A DNA stretch of 64,000 bases from Deltaproteobacteria bacterium (GCA_020060215.1 JAGVAP010000061.1:1-64000); one strand, 5' to 3'. Positions 45,714-54,412 are shown, counted from the stretch's first letter. Notes: generated by a model from the sequence alone, not told the origin. Numbers and translations: made by a program.

Positions 45714-46398
45714 CGCGGCAGGACCTCGTTGCGGCGGCCGAAGGGTTGGCGTAAAGGGTCCGCATCTTCGCCAGCTCCCACACGTAGTCGTAGAGGTGGA
45801 GCCCCTTGCTGGCTGCGATGATCTCCCCGTCCTCCACGCCGATGCAGGAGCCCATGTATTCCTTCAGGAGCTGGATGGCGCCAAGGTTCGCGGGGAACCC
45901 GTTCCACAGGTCCCACGAGCGGAAGTAGACGACGAAGTGGAGCCTGCCGTCCATGATCCTGGTGTCGATGCCCCTCAGGCATGGGGGGTCGGTCTGCAGG
46001 ATGCACTCGGGCTCCCCCACGGTCATGTAGGCCTGGTTCGTGGCATGGCCGTCCTCCCTGTACATGCGGATGACCTCTTCGATCTGTCGCTCCAGGTACT
46101 GACCATAGGTGTACTCCTCCCCTTCCTGCCTGGCCGAGGTCATGAGGTAGGGGAGGTACTGCTCGAGATACCCTTCGGCCACAGGGTTGGGAATGCCGAA
46201 AGAGGGAGGGATATCCGGCAGGAGGGGACGGACGCAGGGAAACTTGATATGGACGGTGACATAGTCGAATTCCAGCCGCTTCTGTCCCTTGTAGCTGCCC
46301 CGCTCGATGGTGTACTCCCGGCCCTTCTCCAGGAGCCGGTACACGCACTGAAACCAGGCATCCGGCAGATCCCGCGCCTCGATGAACTCCAGATTCAT
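45706..46398 (-). CDS. Thymidylate synthase family protein, archaeal type
   Basis: A 230-residue protein that matches the catalytic layout of thymidylate synthase: a Cys at 140 in DPPCL, then the phosphate-binding Arg160 and Asp163 in FRSWD, Asn171 in FPANLGAIQLL, and His201/Tyr203 in LHLYDYVWE. DPPC and RSWDLWNGFP resemble the archaeal TS branch rather than bacterial ThyA. It would methylate or hydroxymethylate a dUMP- or dCMP-type nucleotide. The window has no ThyX or normal ThyA. The product is family-level inference; the first 100 residues are poorly conserved. It overlaps rlmN by 8 bases and is its likely operon leader. Confidence 0.7.
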   Translation of the reverse strand: MNLEFIEARDLPDAWFQCVYRLLEKGREYTIERGSYKGQKRLEFDYVTVHIKFPCVRPLLPDIPPSFGIPNPVAEGYLEQYLPYLMTSARQEGEEYTYGQYLERQIEEVIRMYREDGHATNQAYMTVGEPECILQTDPPCLRGIDTRIMDGRLHFVVYFRSWDLWNGFPANLGAIQLLKEYMGSCIGVEDGEIIAASKGLHLYDYVWELAKMRTLYANPSAAATRSCRDD

Positions 46399-46478
46399 GC
46401 AGTGTCGTCCCTCCTACTGTGATCAGATCCTGCCCAGGAAGGCACTAGACACAGCATCGTGTCACGGAAACGTGTCAC

Positions 46479-46508
46479 GTACTTTGGTGTCTTCGTGTCT
46501 TAGTGGCG
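46479..46508 (+). repeat. Dispersed intergenic repeat (cgtgtcttcgtggcgg family), copy 3
   Basis: Reads tggtgtcttcgtgtctta followed by gtggcgga; differs from copy 2 by one base in the core. Confidence 0.6.
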
Positions 46509-46662
46509 GAGCTTATTGCGGCCCTCAGGCCGGTATTAGGATTCTGCAGTCCGGCCAAGGCTTTGTCAATTCCAAATGGTTCCAGGGTGGAGGATGCAGG
46601 ATCCGGAGAACCGAAGGTCGGGTGCATCTGCTCTCCGAATCGCTTCGACGCTGATCGCAGTT

Positions 46663-46696
46663 GTGTAGGATGGGTGAAGCGGAGCGAAACCCATCC
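46663..46696. repeat. Dispersed hairpin repeat, copy 2
   Basis: TGTAGGATGGGT...ACCCATCC with an 8-base-pair stem (46668-46675 with 46689-46696). The inverted orientation of copy 1 at 19836 reads the same core and agrees at most positions. Confidence 0.6.
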
Positions 46697-46829
46697 AACC
46701 GGCCAGCGCCGCGGCGGGCGGCTGGGCTGAACAGGATCGCTCGAGGATCCGGGCATTGATGTTTTTGCGTTGTCTCCGACAGGGACGATCCCGTATGATC
46801 GTTCAAACCGGCAAAAAAGGAGTGGAACC

Positions 46830-47951
46830 GTGGCACTGAAAGAGCGGATCAGGGAAAAGGCATTGGAACTGGGGTTCGAAGACGCGGGTTTCACCGGCGT
46901 GGAGCCGCTGGACCTGTACGTCCGGGAGATCGAGTCCAGGCCGGAGAAGATGTACGCGTGGGTGCAGACCGAACGCTTCAACGTCCGTCGAGGTGCCGAG
47001 TTCGGCCGAAAACATCCCTGGGCCGGATCACTGCTGGTCCTGATCCGAAACTACCACCGGCGGGCCTTCCCGCCGCAGTTGATCGGGACCATCGGCCGCT
47101 GCTACCAGGTGGATGAGCGCAAGGAACAGGGGACCGAGCACAGGCGCTTGACCGATTTTTTCGCTTTTCTAAAGAGCGAGGGCATCCGTTTCTGGTTCGA
47201 AGGGGAACTGCCCGCCCGCATGTCTGCGGCCCGCGCCGGTCTTGTGACCTACGGTAAGAACTGCTTCGTCTATGCGCGGAACAGCATGCTGGGCTCCTCG
47301 TGGCTTGAGAGCATCCCGCTGATCCTGGACGCGGAGATCGAGCCGGATCGGCCGTCCATCGAGCTGGGCTGCCCCGAGTGGTGCCAAAACGCCTGCATCG
47401 CCGCCTGCCCTACCCATGCCCTGTATGGGCCGCTCAAGATGAACCCCCTCCTCTGCATCGCCTTCAACACCTACCATGCAGAAGGCATGACCCCGGTGAA
47501 GCTGCGGGAGCCCATGGGGACCTGGGTGTACGGATGCGACCGCTGCCAGCAGGTCTGCCCGCGCAACCAGCCGTGGATGCAGCAGTCCCTCCCGGAGAAC
47601 CCTTCCCTCATGGCACGGGCGCCCGACTTTGCCCTGGCCAGGCTCCTTACGATGGACGAAGATCATTACCTAGGCAAGGTCTGGCCCCTGGCGTTCTATA
47701 TCTCCCGAAAGGAGATCTGGAGATGGCAGATGAACGCGGCGCGGGCCCTGGGAAACCTCGGCGACCGCAACCATGTCCCGGTCCTCCTCGAGTCCCTGGC
47801 CCACAGCCCTTACGAAGAAGTGCGGGCCATGGCTGCCTGGGCGCTGGGTCGGCTGGGCGGCGCGCCGGCGCGGAAAGGGCTTGAGGCCGGAAGGGAGCGG
47901 GAGTCAGGCCTGGTCAAGGAGGAGATCGAATCGGCCTTGTCCCGTCTCTGA
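46830..47951 (+). CDS. QueG-like double-cluster Fe-S protein with HEAT repeats
   Basis: A 373-residue homologue of epoxyqueuosine reductase, the corrinoid/4Fe-4S relative of RdhA that ends queuosine synthesis. The N-terminal domain carries the YGKNC and GSSW segments; the first ferredoxin motif is CPEWCQNACIAACP, a C-x3-C-x3-C-x3-C pattern instead of the usual C-x2-C-x2-C-x3-C; the second cluster ends GCDRCQQVCPRNQPW. A C-terminal HEAT-repeat segment (residues 300-373) is as in QueG. The GTG at 46830 follows aaggag; the in-frame upstream extension from 46770 is not conserved. Altered cysteine spacing makes true QueG function uncertain. Confidence 0.75.
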   Translation: MALKERIREKALELGFEDAGFTGVEPLDLYVREIESRPEKMYAWVQTERFNVRRGAEFGRKHPWAGSLLVLIRNYHRRAFPPQLIGTIGRCYQVDERKEQGTEHRRLTDFFAFLKSEGIRFWFEGELPARMSAARAGLVTYGKNCFVYARNSMLGSSWLESIPLILDAEIEPDRPSIELGCPEWCQNACIAACPTHALYGPLKMNPLLCIAFNTYHAEGMTPVKLREPMGTWVYGCDRCQQVCPRNQPWMQQSLPENPSLMARAPDFALARLLTMDEDHYLGKVWPLAFYISRKEIWRWQMNAARALGNLGDRNHVPVLLESLAHSPYEEVRAMAAWALGRLGGAPARKGLEAGRERESGLVKEEIESALSRL

Positions 47952-48318
47952 GCCGGGCGGGCCTGTCTCTTGCGCTTTCAACCTTGTGGAGCAAGCTCTG
48001 GAGATGAATGCACAAGCCGAGCAGATGAAAGGCATCGGTGACGATTGGCACTCTTGTAGGCGGAAGCTGCGCCCCTTCTTTGGGATGCCCTCCTGGGCGA
48101 GCAGGAGGGATGGCTGGGTCCACCAAGGAAGGAGCCCCCAGGAAGCAAGAACCGCGGGTTATCAGCTTTTCGCGTGCGGTTTGCTTTCACTCTTCATATC
48201 CAGACTCCGCCTTTACTGTCATATGCAGACGATATCTGCGACGGAATTAGCTCCTAATCTCCCGGGGTAGGGTGGCAACCTTATGGCAAGGTATCTCAGA
48301 TTAAGGAGTGTTAAGGAA
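47952..48318. other. 367-base intergenic boundary of the A+T-richer region
   Basis: No gene is supported. Base composition shifts to A+T-richer at about 48200. No integrase, tRNA or clear direct repeat marks the boundary. Confidence 0.5.
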
Positions 48319-51300
48319 CTAGTTCACGCGCAAGTTTTGAATGTAATCTGATAAGAAATCTATCCGAAGGAATACAGCCCCAAAATCTTTGGGGGGGAAT
48401 CTAGTCCACCAGTAAGTCAAACGGCTCACGTAAATTGTTTCTACTCTAGGGTGCGCCTTTGATTCCATTGGCCATCCCAGAGCATTTGCGATCTCAAAGA
48501 GGTGCATCTGCAAATAGTCTCGCCTTTTGTTAATCTGCTCAAAGTGACCGTTGTCCATCCCGGGCTTTCCAAAAATCGTCTCCCTGAGTCTCTTCGCATC
48601 TTTTAGACAATGTACAGGAAGCAGATCCTTGCACTCAATGTTAAGAACTACCTTCCTATCGGGGCAGAATGCTAAGACGTCATAATCTCCAAGCTCTTTT
48701 GGATGCGCGTTTTTCGGTTTGAGTTTGTGAAGTCTAAGGTTCTTCCTTGCATGAGGAGTGTATCTCAAGACTATCTCCAAAGCCTTGTCAGCCAAGGAAT
48801 CCTCTATGAGCTTCTTTTCACTTCTCAACACTCCTTCTATGGATTTAGATTCAAGGTCCGTAGGCAGCATTCCTCTAGTAACAGCCCCGGACCATATAAT
48901 CCCTGCTCTCCTTGTGGAATAAGGACCCCAATGATATCTCCTCCCTATTCGTATCAGAGGTCTTATGTTGTACCTAGAGAATCTCTTCCTGTATTCCCAT
49001 ACCGGCAAGTCGAAACAAGGTGTATCTTGGCCTAAAACGCGCAAAACCTCATCCCTCTTCAGAGTCAGAAAATTAATTACCGATTCGACCACTTTATGGG
49101 TAATGCCCGGGACCTTGTCTATACAACTTTTCCCTATTTGGTTACTTGTTGCAGAATAGCTCGGGCTTTCTGTGATTCCGTTTAGCGATGACGGCCAAAA
49201 AGTAAGAATCTGAAGAACACTTATCATCTCTGTAAAGCTGAACCCCAGATCCTTCTTAGCGGCATAGTCTAATTCCAACAGAAAATCATCCGCTGGTCTA
49301 GGCGACTTTACTCTGTCCTCCCGCCGACCACTTGTCCCTAGTTCAATACTTGCCATCTCATGAGAGAACGCTTTTTCATCCTCTTCTATTCCTCGGTCAT
49401 ACACAACTTCAACCAGGTAATCTCGATTCAACTTCATGCCAACAGAGAATAACTCGTAATGCAAGTTATCACTTGCGCTATAAAAAACATGCAACCAGTC
49501 AATCAAGGCAATCAGGTACTGGAATTGGTCTTTCCCGAGTACCTCTTTCCCTCTTGGTTGAAGCTGAACAAATTTCTCGATTAAGTATCTATAGTTTTTG
49601 TGTTTTCTAAGGAATTCATTGTGTTCTCCTGCATACCTAATCTCGGGCTCATAATCTACTTCATGAGTTATCGCGTTCTGAAGGGTATAACAACTTCGTT
49701 CATACTCGTCATTAAGAGCGTCAATCCGGGCCAGCAAAAATGGAACATCATTTCCAAAGTCGTGACGGCCAACCTCATGATCTATTTCAGAAACTATCCC
49801 ATCTCTTAGGACATCCAGAATTCCCTTTGCGTCTTCAAGTTCATAGGCAGTCTCCTCTTTTAGGCCGAGTTCTCTTGCAATTTCAGCAACCCGTTTCTTA
49901 GCCTGTTTGAAATGTTTTGGCTCAGGCACAAAAGGACTTATCAGTTCCGGAAATGCGGCAAATTTATCCGTGATGAAAAGCTTAAACCTAGGCTTACCAG
50001 CCCTTGTCTTTTCCAACTTCTCTCTGATTGAACCAAGTTGTGAATCAGGAGCTACTTCGTTCAACTGTTCTATGACTTCCAACAGTATATCAACGTCGAA
50101 GGAGCGATCATCAGCCTCTAAGAGTGCTTTTGAGACTCTTTCATCGTCATAAACAATACGTACGGCATGTTCACCAAGACCTGGAAAGCCAATGTCGCTG
50201 CGCCAAAGAGTTGTGATTTTGCACAAGTGAGAGAGATGTTCAAACCTGTCATTATTCGCCACGATAGAAAGAGGAAACACATTCACATGAAGTCTATCAT
50301 AGCGTTTGAAGAAAAGGTGCTTCTCGATGATTGAAATTCTCTGAGACATTGAGTCTTCTAAGCATTCCATCAGGAGGTTTGATATATTTCCTCGGGGATA
50401 ATCCATTTCATGAAATGGTGCGGTTATGGTCACACAAGTGGAGCCAATCTTGCAGAAGAGGACGGCTCCGAGATAACCCCTCGCGATTAATCTTGTTCGT
50501 GTCTCCGTCTCTTTTTCAATCCTCCAAGCTCGTGGGTGATCAAACGATCCAGCCTCGGGGAACAACTTCCAAAAACTAGATAGAGTTTTGAACCTCCTAC
50601 TCGTTCCCCAGTGTGGATCAAGCGAGATAAACGTAGGCTGAATAGCTCCGCTAATGAGGACTCCCTCAGAATCCTTGAATGAAGCGAACATGTCCAACAT
50701 GCTTAAAAACGAATGAGTATGGCCTGACAATCCATCAAAGTATTCGAGAAAATCTGCAAAGTCATCATATTGATCCATCTCATCTATGATGCCCAAGAAT
50801 GCATCGAGGAACATGAGTCGACCAGGCGTGGATTTGGGCATTCGAATAGGTCCTAATTCGGTTGAAACTTGAGGAACCACAATAATCAGTTCAGGCTTAA
50901 GCATGGCTTTCCCAGACTCAGAGCGAAACTGCACATTTTGCCTATCAATATGCATAGCGAGTGTAATAGGTTGGGATGAAGCCAATAAGATGGCCTTCTT
51001 CAGGTCCTGTGAATTCCTTTTGATTTCTTGCTCAGTTGCCTTAGAAGACGCCGAAGGTTGCGTCATAAACAGCATTACCAGCCTGTCTCTCGACACAAAT
51101 GCCACAGGGAACAACGTGTGGTGTGGAACTCCTTTTTTATCTAGTGCGCTTACCAAACGCAGGGCATTGCCTCTCCTCTGGCGCTTTTGAATATACTGAA
51201 ATAGCTCGGCGCCTAATCTAATGGAATATCTAACTCGATCAGGCTCAACGATAGAGTTATACCTCTGGTACATACTGCTCCATTTATCAAATAAAACGGC

Positions 51301-52212
51301 AGAATACCTCCTTGGAAGGATGGGATAATACCTGCAGCCGTCCTTGACAAAAAATGCTCGAAGTAGCGCGCCAGTGAATATCATTTCGCTGAATTTCTCA
51401 TAATTCAGCGAATCTTTGGGATATTTTCCAAGCTCTACGCTGAACTCTATCAAGAATGGTTCAGGAATCATTGCGTGAGGATTGAAGCCTGTGTAGAATA
51501 GTCGCACATTTCGCCAAAAGCCAGCTGGAGGTAGTTCGATGTTCCCTGGCGAAATTTGTAAACTTTCGCTGTTGGGTTGGCAGTTTATCCGAGTGATTAT
51601 CTCCTCCTGCAATCTCAAACAGTATTGGAGTTCAGTCATCGGACTTCTGTTTGAATGTCGCATATATTCATTATCATATGGCCCATAGATCATTTGGAAG
51701 AGCGCCAGGTATTCATTTGTATTGGATAGTTCGCTGCCATAGAACATCTTATAGTTCTTTTCCTCGTGGTGGAACTTCACTTCACCCCAGTCGGGCTCTG
51801 GAACAAAGTCTTCCATTGAGGGAAAGGATGGAACTAGTCGATAAGCCTTATTGAAGAAGGACTTAAAATCACTATAGGTAGTTATAGAGTCCTGTTCGGA
51901 AAACTCATCGGCTCTAATGGTTGCAAAAATTGCAGTGAGGAGTAGGTGCTTAACGGGGCTGGCAATGTTTGGAAGCCAGATGCTTGAAACGAAAAGTGAG
52001 ACTGCAACATCATTGGCGCTATATTCACGAAAAAGCGCGTAAATCGGCTTGATAGACGACCGATACGACTTCCTCATTTCATTTTGCTTCTGTATGAGGA
52101 AATTCTCAAAGGTATTATCCATGTCCTTCATCTTGGCGATGGCGAGAGAGCCGTGTACATTAAACTGATTTTGTAAGAGTGCGATCTCCTCCTCGAAGGT
52201 TCTGTCACCCAC
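48319..52212 (-). CDS. Large uncharacterised protein with C-terminal PD-(D/E)XK nuclease signature
   Basis: A 1297-residue protein I do not recognise. Its C-terminal 150 residues have a PD-(D/E)XK-type signature: D1176-Y-D1178 in ELGDYDVLAF, a 14-residue spacing, then E1193-C-K1195 in VVLNIECKDL, the arrangement of restriction-type nucleases. The first 1000 residues have no signal peptide, no membrane segment, no Walker motif and no recognised helicase or methylase motif; they look mostly helical and mixed. The GTG start at 52212 has a weak aagga site about 12 bases upstream. Base composition is A+T-richer than the flanks, suggesting recent transfer. A 49-residue membrane peptide gene lies 150 bases upstream and a VapBC-like pair 1.2 kb further, a setting that hints at a defence role, which is inference. 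Confidence 0.85.
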   Translation of the reverse strand: MGDRTFEEEIALLQNQFNVHGSLAIAKMKDMDNTFENFLIQKQNEMRKSYRSSIKPIYALFREYSANDVAVSLFVSSIWLPNIASPVKHLLLTAIFATIRADEFSEQDSITTYSDFKSFFNKAYRLVPSFPSMEDFVPEPDWGEVKFHHEEKNYKMFYGSELSNTNEYLALFQMIYGPYDNEYMRHSNRSPMTELQYCLRLQEEIITRINCQPNSESLQISPGNIELPPAGFWRNVRLFYTGFNPHAMIPEPFLIEFSVELGKYPKDSLNYEKFSEMIFTGALLRAFFVKDGCRYYPILPRRYSAVLFDKWSSMYQRYNSIVEPDRVRYSIRLGAELFQYIQKRQRRGNALRLVSALDKKGVPHHTLFPVAFVSRDRLVMLFMTQPSASSKATEQEIKRNSQDLKKAILLASSQPITLAMHIDRQNVQFRSESGKAMLKPELIIVVPQVSTELGPIRMPKSTPGRLMFLDAFLGIIDEMDQYDDFADFLEYFDGLSGHTHSFLSMLDMFASFKDSEGVLISGAIQPTFISLDPHWGTSRRFKTLSSFWKLFPEAGSFDHPRAWRIEKETETRTRLIARGYLGAVLFCKIGSTCVTITAPFHEMDYPRGNISNLLMECLEDSMSQRISIIEKHLFFKRYDRLHVNVFPLSIVANNDRFEHLSHLCKITTLWRSDIGFPGLGEHAVRIVYDDERVSKALLEADDRSFDVDILLEVIEQLNEVAPDSQLGSIREKLEKTRAGKPRFKLFITDKFAAFPELISPFVPEPKHFKQAKKRVAEIARELGLKEETAYELEDAKGILDVLRDGIVSEIDHEVGRHDFGNDVPFLLARIDALNDEYERSCYTLQNAITHEVDYEPEIRYAGEHNEFLRKHKNYRYLIEKFVQLQPRGKEVLGKDQFQYLIALIDWLHVFYSASDNLHYELFSVGMKLNRDYLVEVVYDRGIEEDEKAFSHEMASIELGTSGRREDRVKSPRPADDFLLELDYAAKKDLGFSFTEMISVLQILTFWPSSLNGITESPSYSATSNQIGKSCIDKVPGITHKVVESVINFLTLKRDEVLRVLGQDTPCFDLPVWEYRKRFSRYNIRPLIRIGRRYHWGPYSTRRAGIIWSGAVTRGMLPTDLESKSIEGVLRSEKKLIEDSLADKALEIVLRYTPHARKNLRLHKLKPKNAHPKELGDYDVLAFCPDRKVVLNIECKDLLPVHCLKDAKRLRETIFGKPGMDNGHFEQINKRRDYLQMHLFEIANALGWPMESKAHPRVETIYVSRLTYWWTRFPPKDFGAVFLRIDFLSDYIQNLRVN

Positions 52213-52364
52213 CGGACCACGTCCTTCTTCGAATGAGTCGTCCCGGAGCAGATCCTAAATAGAGAAGTCCCCCTCCTCTCTGAGGATTGCCACCATGCAG
52301 CGAACCAGTTAATTCTGTAAATGGTTCCTTTCATGATTTGCAGTCTCGTGGTTCAGTAAAGGAC

Positions 52365-52514
52365 CTAGGGCAGGACCCTAGCAGCCGCTAAGAGAATAAA
52401 ATTCGCAATAGCGGTTTCTTCGGTGAAGAAGCTGCCAACAAAGCAGCTCCATCCGGCCAAAACTAGGGCGACAGGTGCAAACGTTCTCGCCTTGTCGAAC
52501 ACGTCTTTGACCAT
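52365..52514 (-). CDS. 49-residue hydrophobic membrane peptide
   Basis: A small protein with a basic N-terminus (VKDVFDKARTF), one long hydrophobic segment (APVALVLAGWSCFVGSFF) and a second hydrophobic stretch ending in AARVLP. It is too short to place in a known family. The ATG at 52514 has a very strong ribosome site, aaaggag 8 bases upstream, which argues it is a real gene. It lies 150 bases upstream of the large nuclease-like gene on the same strand; they may be co-transcribed. Toxin, anchor or unrelated small protein cannot be distinguished. Confidence 0.55.
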   Translation of the reverse strand: MVKDVFDKARTFAPVALVLAGWSCFVGSFFTEETAIANFILLAAARVLP

Positions 52515-53371
52515 AGCAGTCACTCCTTTCCACCAGGAAGGTTTCAAGTTCCGGCTGCTAAGGCTGCCCTGCTCCGCACTCTGGCGTCGTGCCCTAGATC
52601 CTCCATCTTACTCTGGCACTGATCAATCCACGCGCACAACGTTTGAATTCATGATTCAGGATATCTTTTACTGCCGCAAGAAATCCAGAAAGCCACGTGC
52701 GCAAAGGCCCAGTTCTCATCCGAGAAACTGAGCCTTTGCTATCCTCTCAATCCCCTTCATGTCAGAACCTCTGTTTTGAGGTTTCTCTGAAACTTTGTTT
52801 TGTCAAAAGCTGGAATAACCTAGACCTGTCATAGGGTTATGTCAAGGTTTAATGTCGAAAAAGGGATTCTGGGGATGATGGACTTTCTGTGACCGGATCT
52901 TGAGAGACTTGGGCAAGCTGTATCCTTCACTCCCTGATCACTGAGGTTATCCCTCTTATTCTTCATCTGGAGATCCTACTGGCCGAACATCCTTGGAGTG
53001 CATAGATCTGCTCTCTGTACGTAAAAAAGCAGAGGGAGTCGAAATGGCCCTGGGTATCTTGGATATCCTTCTTCTACCACAGAATATCCGCCCGTCCGGG
53101 AAATCTCGAGTATGTTTGAAATACCCACGCTTTTGGGAGGAGGATTCTTGTTCATTCGCAGAGTGTTCGAACAGGGGATCACATCAGCACGGTGCTTTCG
53201 AAGCAGTTCGTCCGTTCGGCCATCTGTGCAAGGCATGGCGGCCGAGGACGGCAGAATCGCCCCGTTTCCGTCCCCGATCAAACCGAGCAGGGAATCAAAA
53301 GGTGTCTATTGTCTCACGGCAAAGGTGGAAGAGCGTGATCAGGAGGGCCTCGCCGGAACCGAGGTCTTCAC
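52515..53371. other. 857-base intergenic region without a supported gene
   Basis: Several short frames are open but none has a convincing ribosome site or recognisable sequence. It holds a 17-base-pair imperfect hairpin (52701-52739, gcaaaggc...gcctttgc) without a T-tract. Confidence 0.45.
52701..52739. repeat. Imperfect 17-base-pair hairpin
   Basis: GCAAAGGCCCAGTTCTC pairs with GAGAAACTGAGCCTTTGC through a CATCC-containing loop, with one mismatch and one bulge. No T-tract follows, so a processed stem or regulatory element is as likely as a terminator. Confidence 0.45.
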
Positions 53372-53722
53372 TTATTCCGGCACGCGCCAACGGAGGCCCT
53401 GGAACCTTGCGTAGTCGCGGTCGAGTGTGATCCATTCACAGCCCGACTCCATGGCCAGGGCAGCGAACCATGCGTCAGGCACCATGTTGCCACGGGCGTC
53501 CGCCTCGGCGCAAAGTCGGGCGAAAGATCTCCCAATGCCGCTCGGCTTCACGAAGACCTTCGGATGAGTAGTGACGCGGATGACGCCGCTCAATACCTGC
53601 GGAGCCATGCCGTAGCGGCTATCTCCATTAACCACACCATCGAGCCAGGAACGGCATCTTTCATGCTCGGATGAATCCGACCTAAAGGCATGCACGAGGA
53701 TGTTGCCGTCGGGGAGGATCAC
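53372..53722 (-). CDS. PIN-domain toxin VapC-like, apparently shortened
   Basis: A 116-residue PIN-fold protein. The first acidic residue is Asp5 (ILPDGN) and the later ones are in VPDAWFAALA and LDRDYARF, arranged as in VapC RNases. Relatives of this type are about 135-145 residues; the part between THPKVFVKPSG and FARLCAEADARGN seems about 25 residues short, as if an internal in-frame segment were lost. A Gly (QVLSGVIRV) stands where many VapC proteins have a Glu. The start overlaps the antitoxin stop by four bases. Active toxin status is uncertain. Confidence 0.75.
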   Translation of the reverse strand: MILPDGNILVHAFRSDSSEHERCRSWLDGVVNGDSRYGMAPQVLSGVIRVTTHPKVFVKPSGIGRSFARLCAEADARGNMVPDAWFAALAMESGCEWITLDRDYARFQGLRWRVPE

Positions 53723-53958
53723 GACCCTTTCATGGCCTCCTCCAAATCACTGGACCGGTTCAGGTCGACCCCTGGAAGGACGCCACCCGTGGCCTTGGAC
53801 ACAGGCAGATCAACGCGCCCCCGTCGACCCGGTTTCGGCTTGGCCACAACGAGCTTCAGGGCGTCTTCGATCAGCGAGGTCAAGGTACGCCCTTCCTCAG
53901 CCGCTCGTTTTTTCGCGCGCCGGAGGAGCTCATCCTCTATCCTGATAGTAGTTCTCAT
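53719..53958 (-). CDS. Ribbon-helix-helix antitoxin VapB-like
   Basis: A 79-residue DNA-binding protein. The first 45 residues form a ribbon-helix-helix (RTTIRIEDELLRRAKKRAAEEGRTL, then SLIEDALKLV); the C-terminal tail (VDLPVSKATGGVLPGVDLNRSSDL) probably threads into the VapC active site. It precedes the toxin with a four-base overlap, the classical order. Upstream at 53966-53994 is a promoter with an inverted repeat that could be its own operator. Confidence 0.82.
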   Translation of the reverse strand: MRTTIRIEDELLRRAKKRAAEEGRTLTSLIEDALKLVVAKPKPGRRGRVDLPVSKATGGVLPGVDLNRSSDLEEAMKGS

Positions 53959-53965
53959 GCATCAG

Positions 53966-53994
53966 GACATATTTATGAATCATCTATATGTCAA
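53966..53994 (-). promoter_or_regulatory. Promoter and candidate autoregulatory operator of the vapBC-like pair
   Basis: On the - strand a perfect -35 TTGACA (53994-53989) and a weak -10 TATGTC (53971-53966) are 17 bases apart. A perfect 7-base inverted repeat, GACATAT/ATATGTC (53966-53972 and 53986-53992), overlaps both, as expected for an operator bound by a ribbon-helix-helix dimer. The ATG is only 8 bases beyond the -10. Confidence 0.5.
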
Positions 53995-54067
53995 CACCGC
54001 GCCCCGGTGATTTCATGCAGGAAATCCCCCTCTTCTCCCGGGTGGGCCCGCAGCCACTCCTCCCTCT

Positions 54068-54412
54068 CTAGAGTATATGCGGCTTCAGGAAGAAGAGCGC
54101 CAGACAGGCCGCGAGGATGACGGCGTTCAGCGCGGAGCAGCGGAGGCCGTCCCGGAGCAGCGGCCGCAGCTTCCCGTTGGTGGCGCGGCTTATGCCCTTG
54201 AAGGCCCTGCGGAGGCACATGAGGTAGTTGGCAAAAAGACAGGTGCCCACGATCAGAAAGACCTTTATGAGCATGCTCCCCCCGAGCTCATCGGAGGGGG
54301 TCACCAGGGTTTTCCCCAAGGCAAACCCCAGAAAGATGTTGGCGAGAACCGTCAGCATCGGGAAGTTCTGGAAAGACAACGTTCTTCTGAGGGAATAGAT
54401 CAGGCTTTGCAT
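54068..54412 (-). CDS. Small integral membrane protein
   Basis: A 114-residue protein with about three hydrophobic segments (VLANIFLGFALGKTL, VFLIVGTCLFANYLMCL and NAVILAACLALFFL) and a basic cytoplasmic loop. I do not recognise the family. The ATG at 54412 has a cggag ribosome site 7 bases upstream. It stands between the VapBC-like pair and the divergent PsiE-like gene; no operon partner is evident. Confidence 0.65.
   Translation of the reverse strand: MQSLIYSLRRTLSFQNFPMLTVLANIFLGFALGKTLVTPSDELGGSMLIKVFLIVGTCLFANYLMCLRRAFKGISRATNGKLRPLLRDGLRCSALNAVILAACLALFFLKPHIL

Larger units (their letters stand above)
46399..46829. other. 431-base intergenic region with two dispersed repeats
   Basis: It holds copy 3 of the cgtgtctt(c/a)gtggcgg repeat (about 46479-46508) and copy 2 of the GGATGGGT hairpin repeat (46663-46696). 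The remainder shows no gene. The final 30 bases supply the ribosome site of the next gene (aaaaaaggag). Confidence 0.55.

Noticed and set aside
52976..53430. Overlapping 100-145-residue frames on both strands
   Set aside because: No ribosome site, no motif and conflicting frames.
53991..54218. 75-residue frame downstream of the small membrane protein gene
   Set aside because: It overlaps the better-supported gene in another frame and has no recognisable family.
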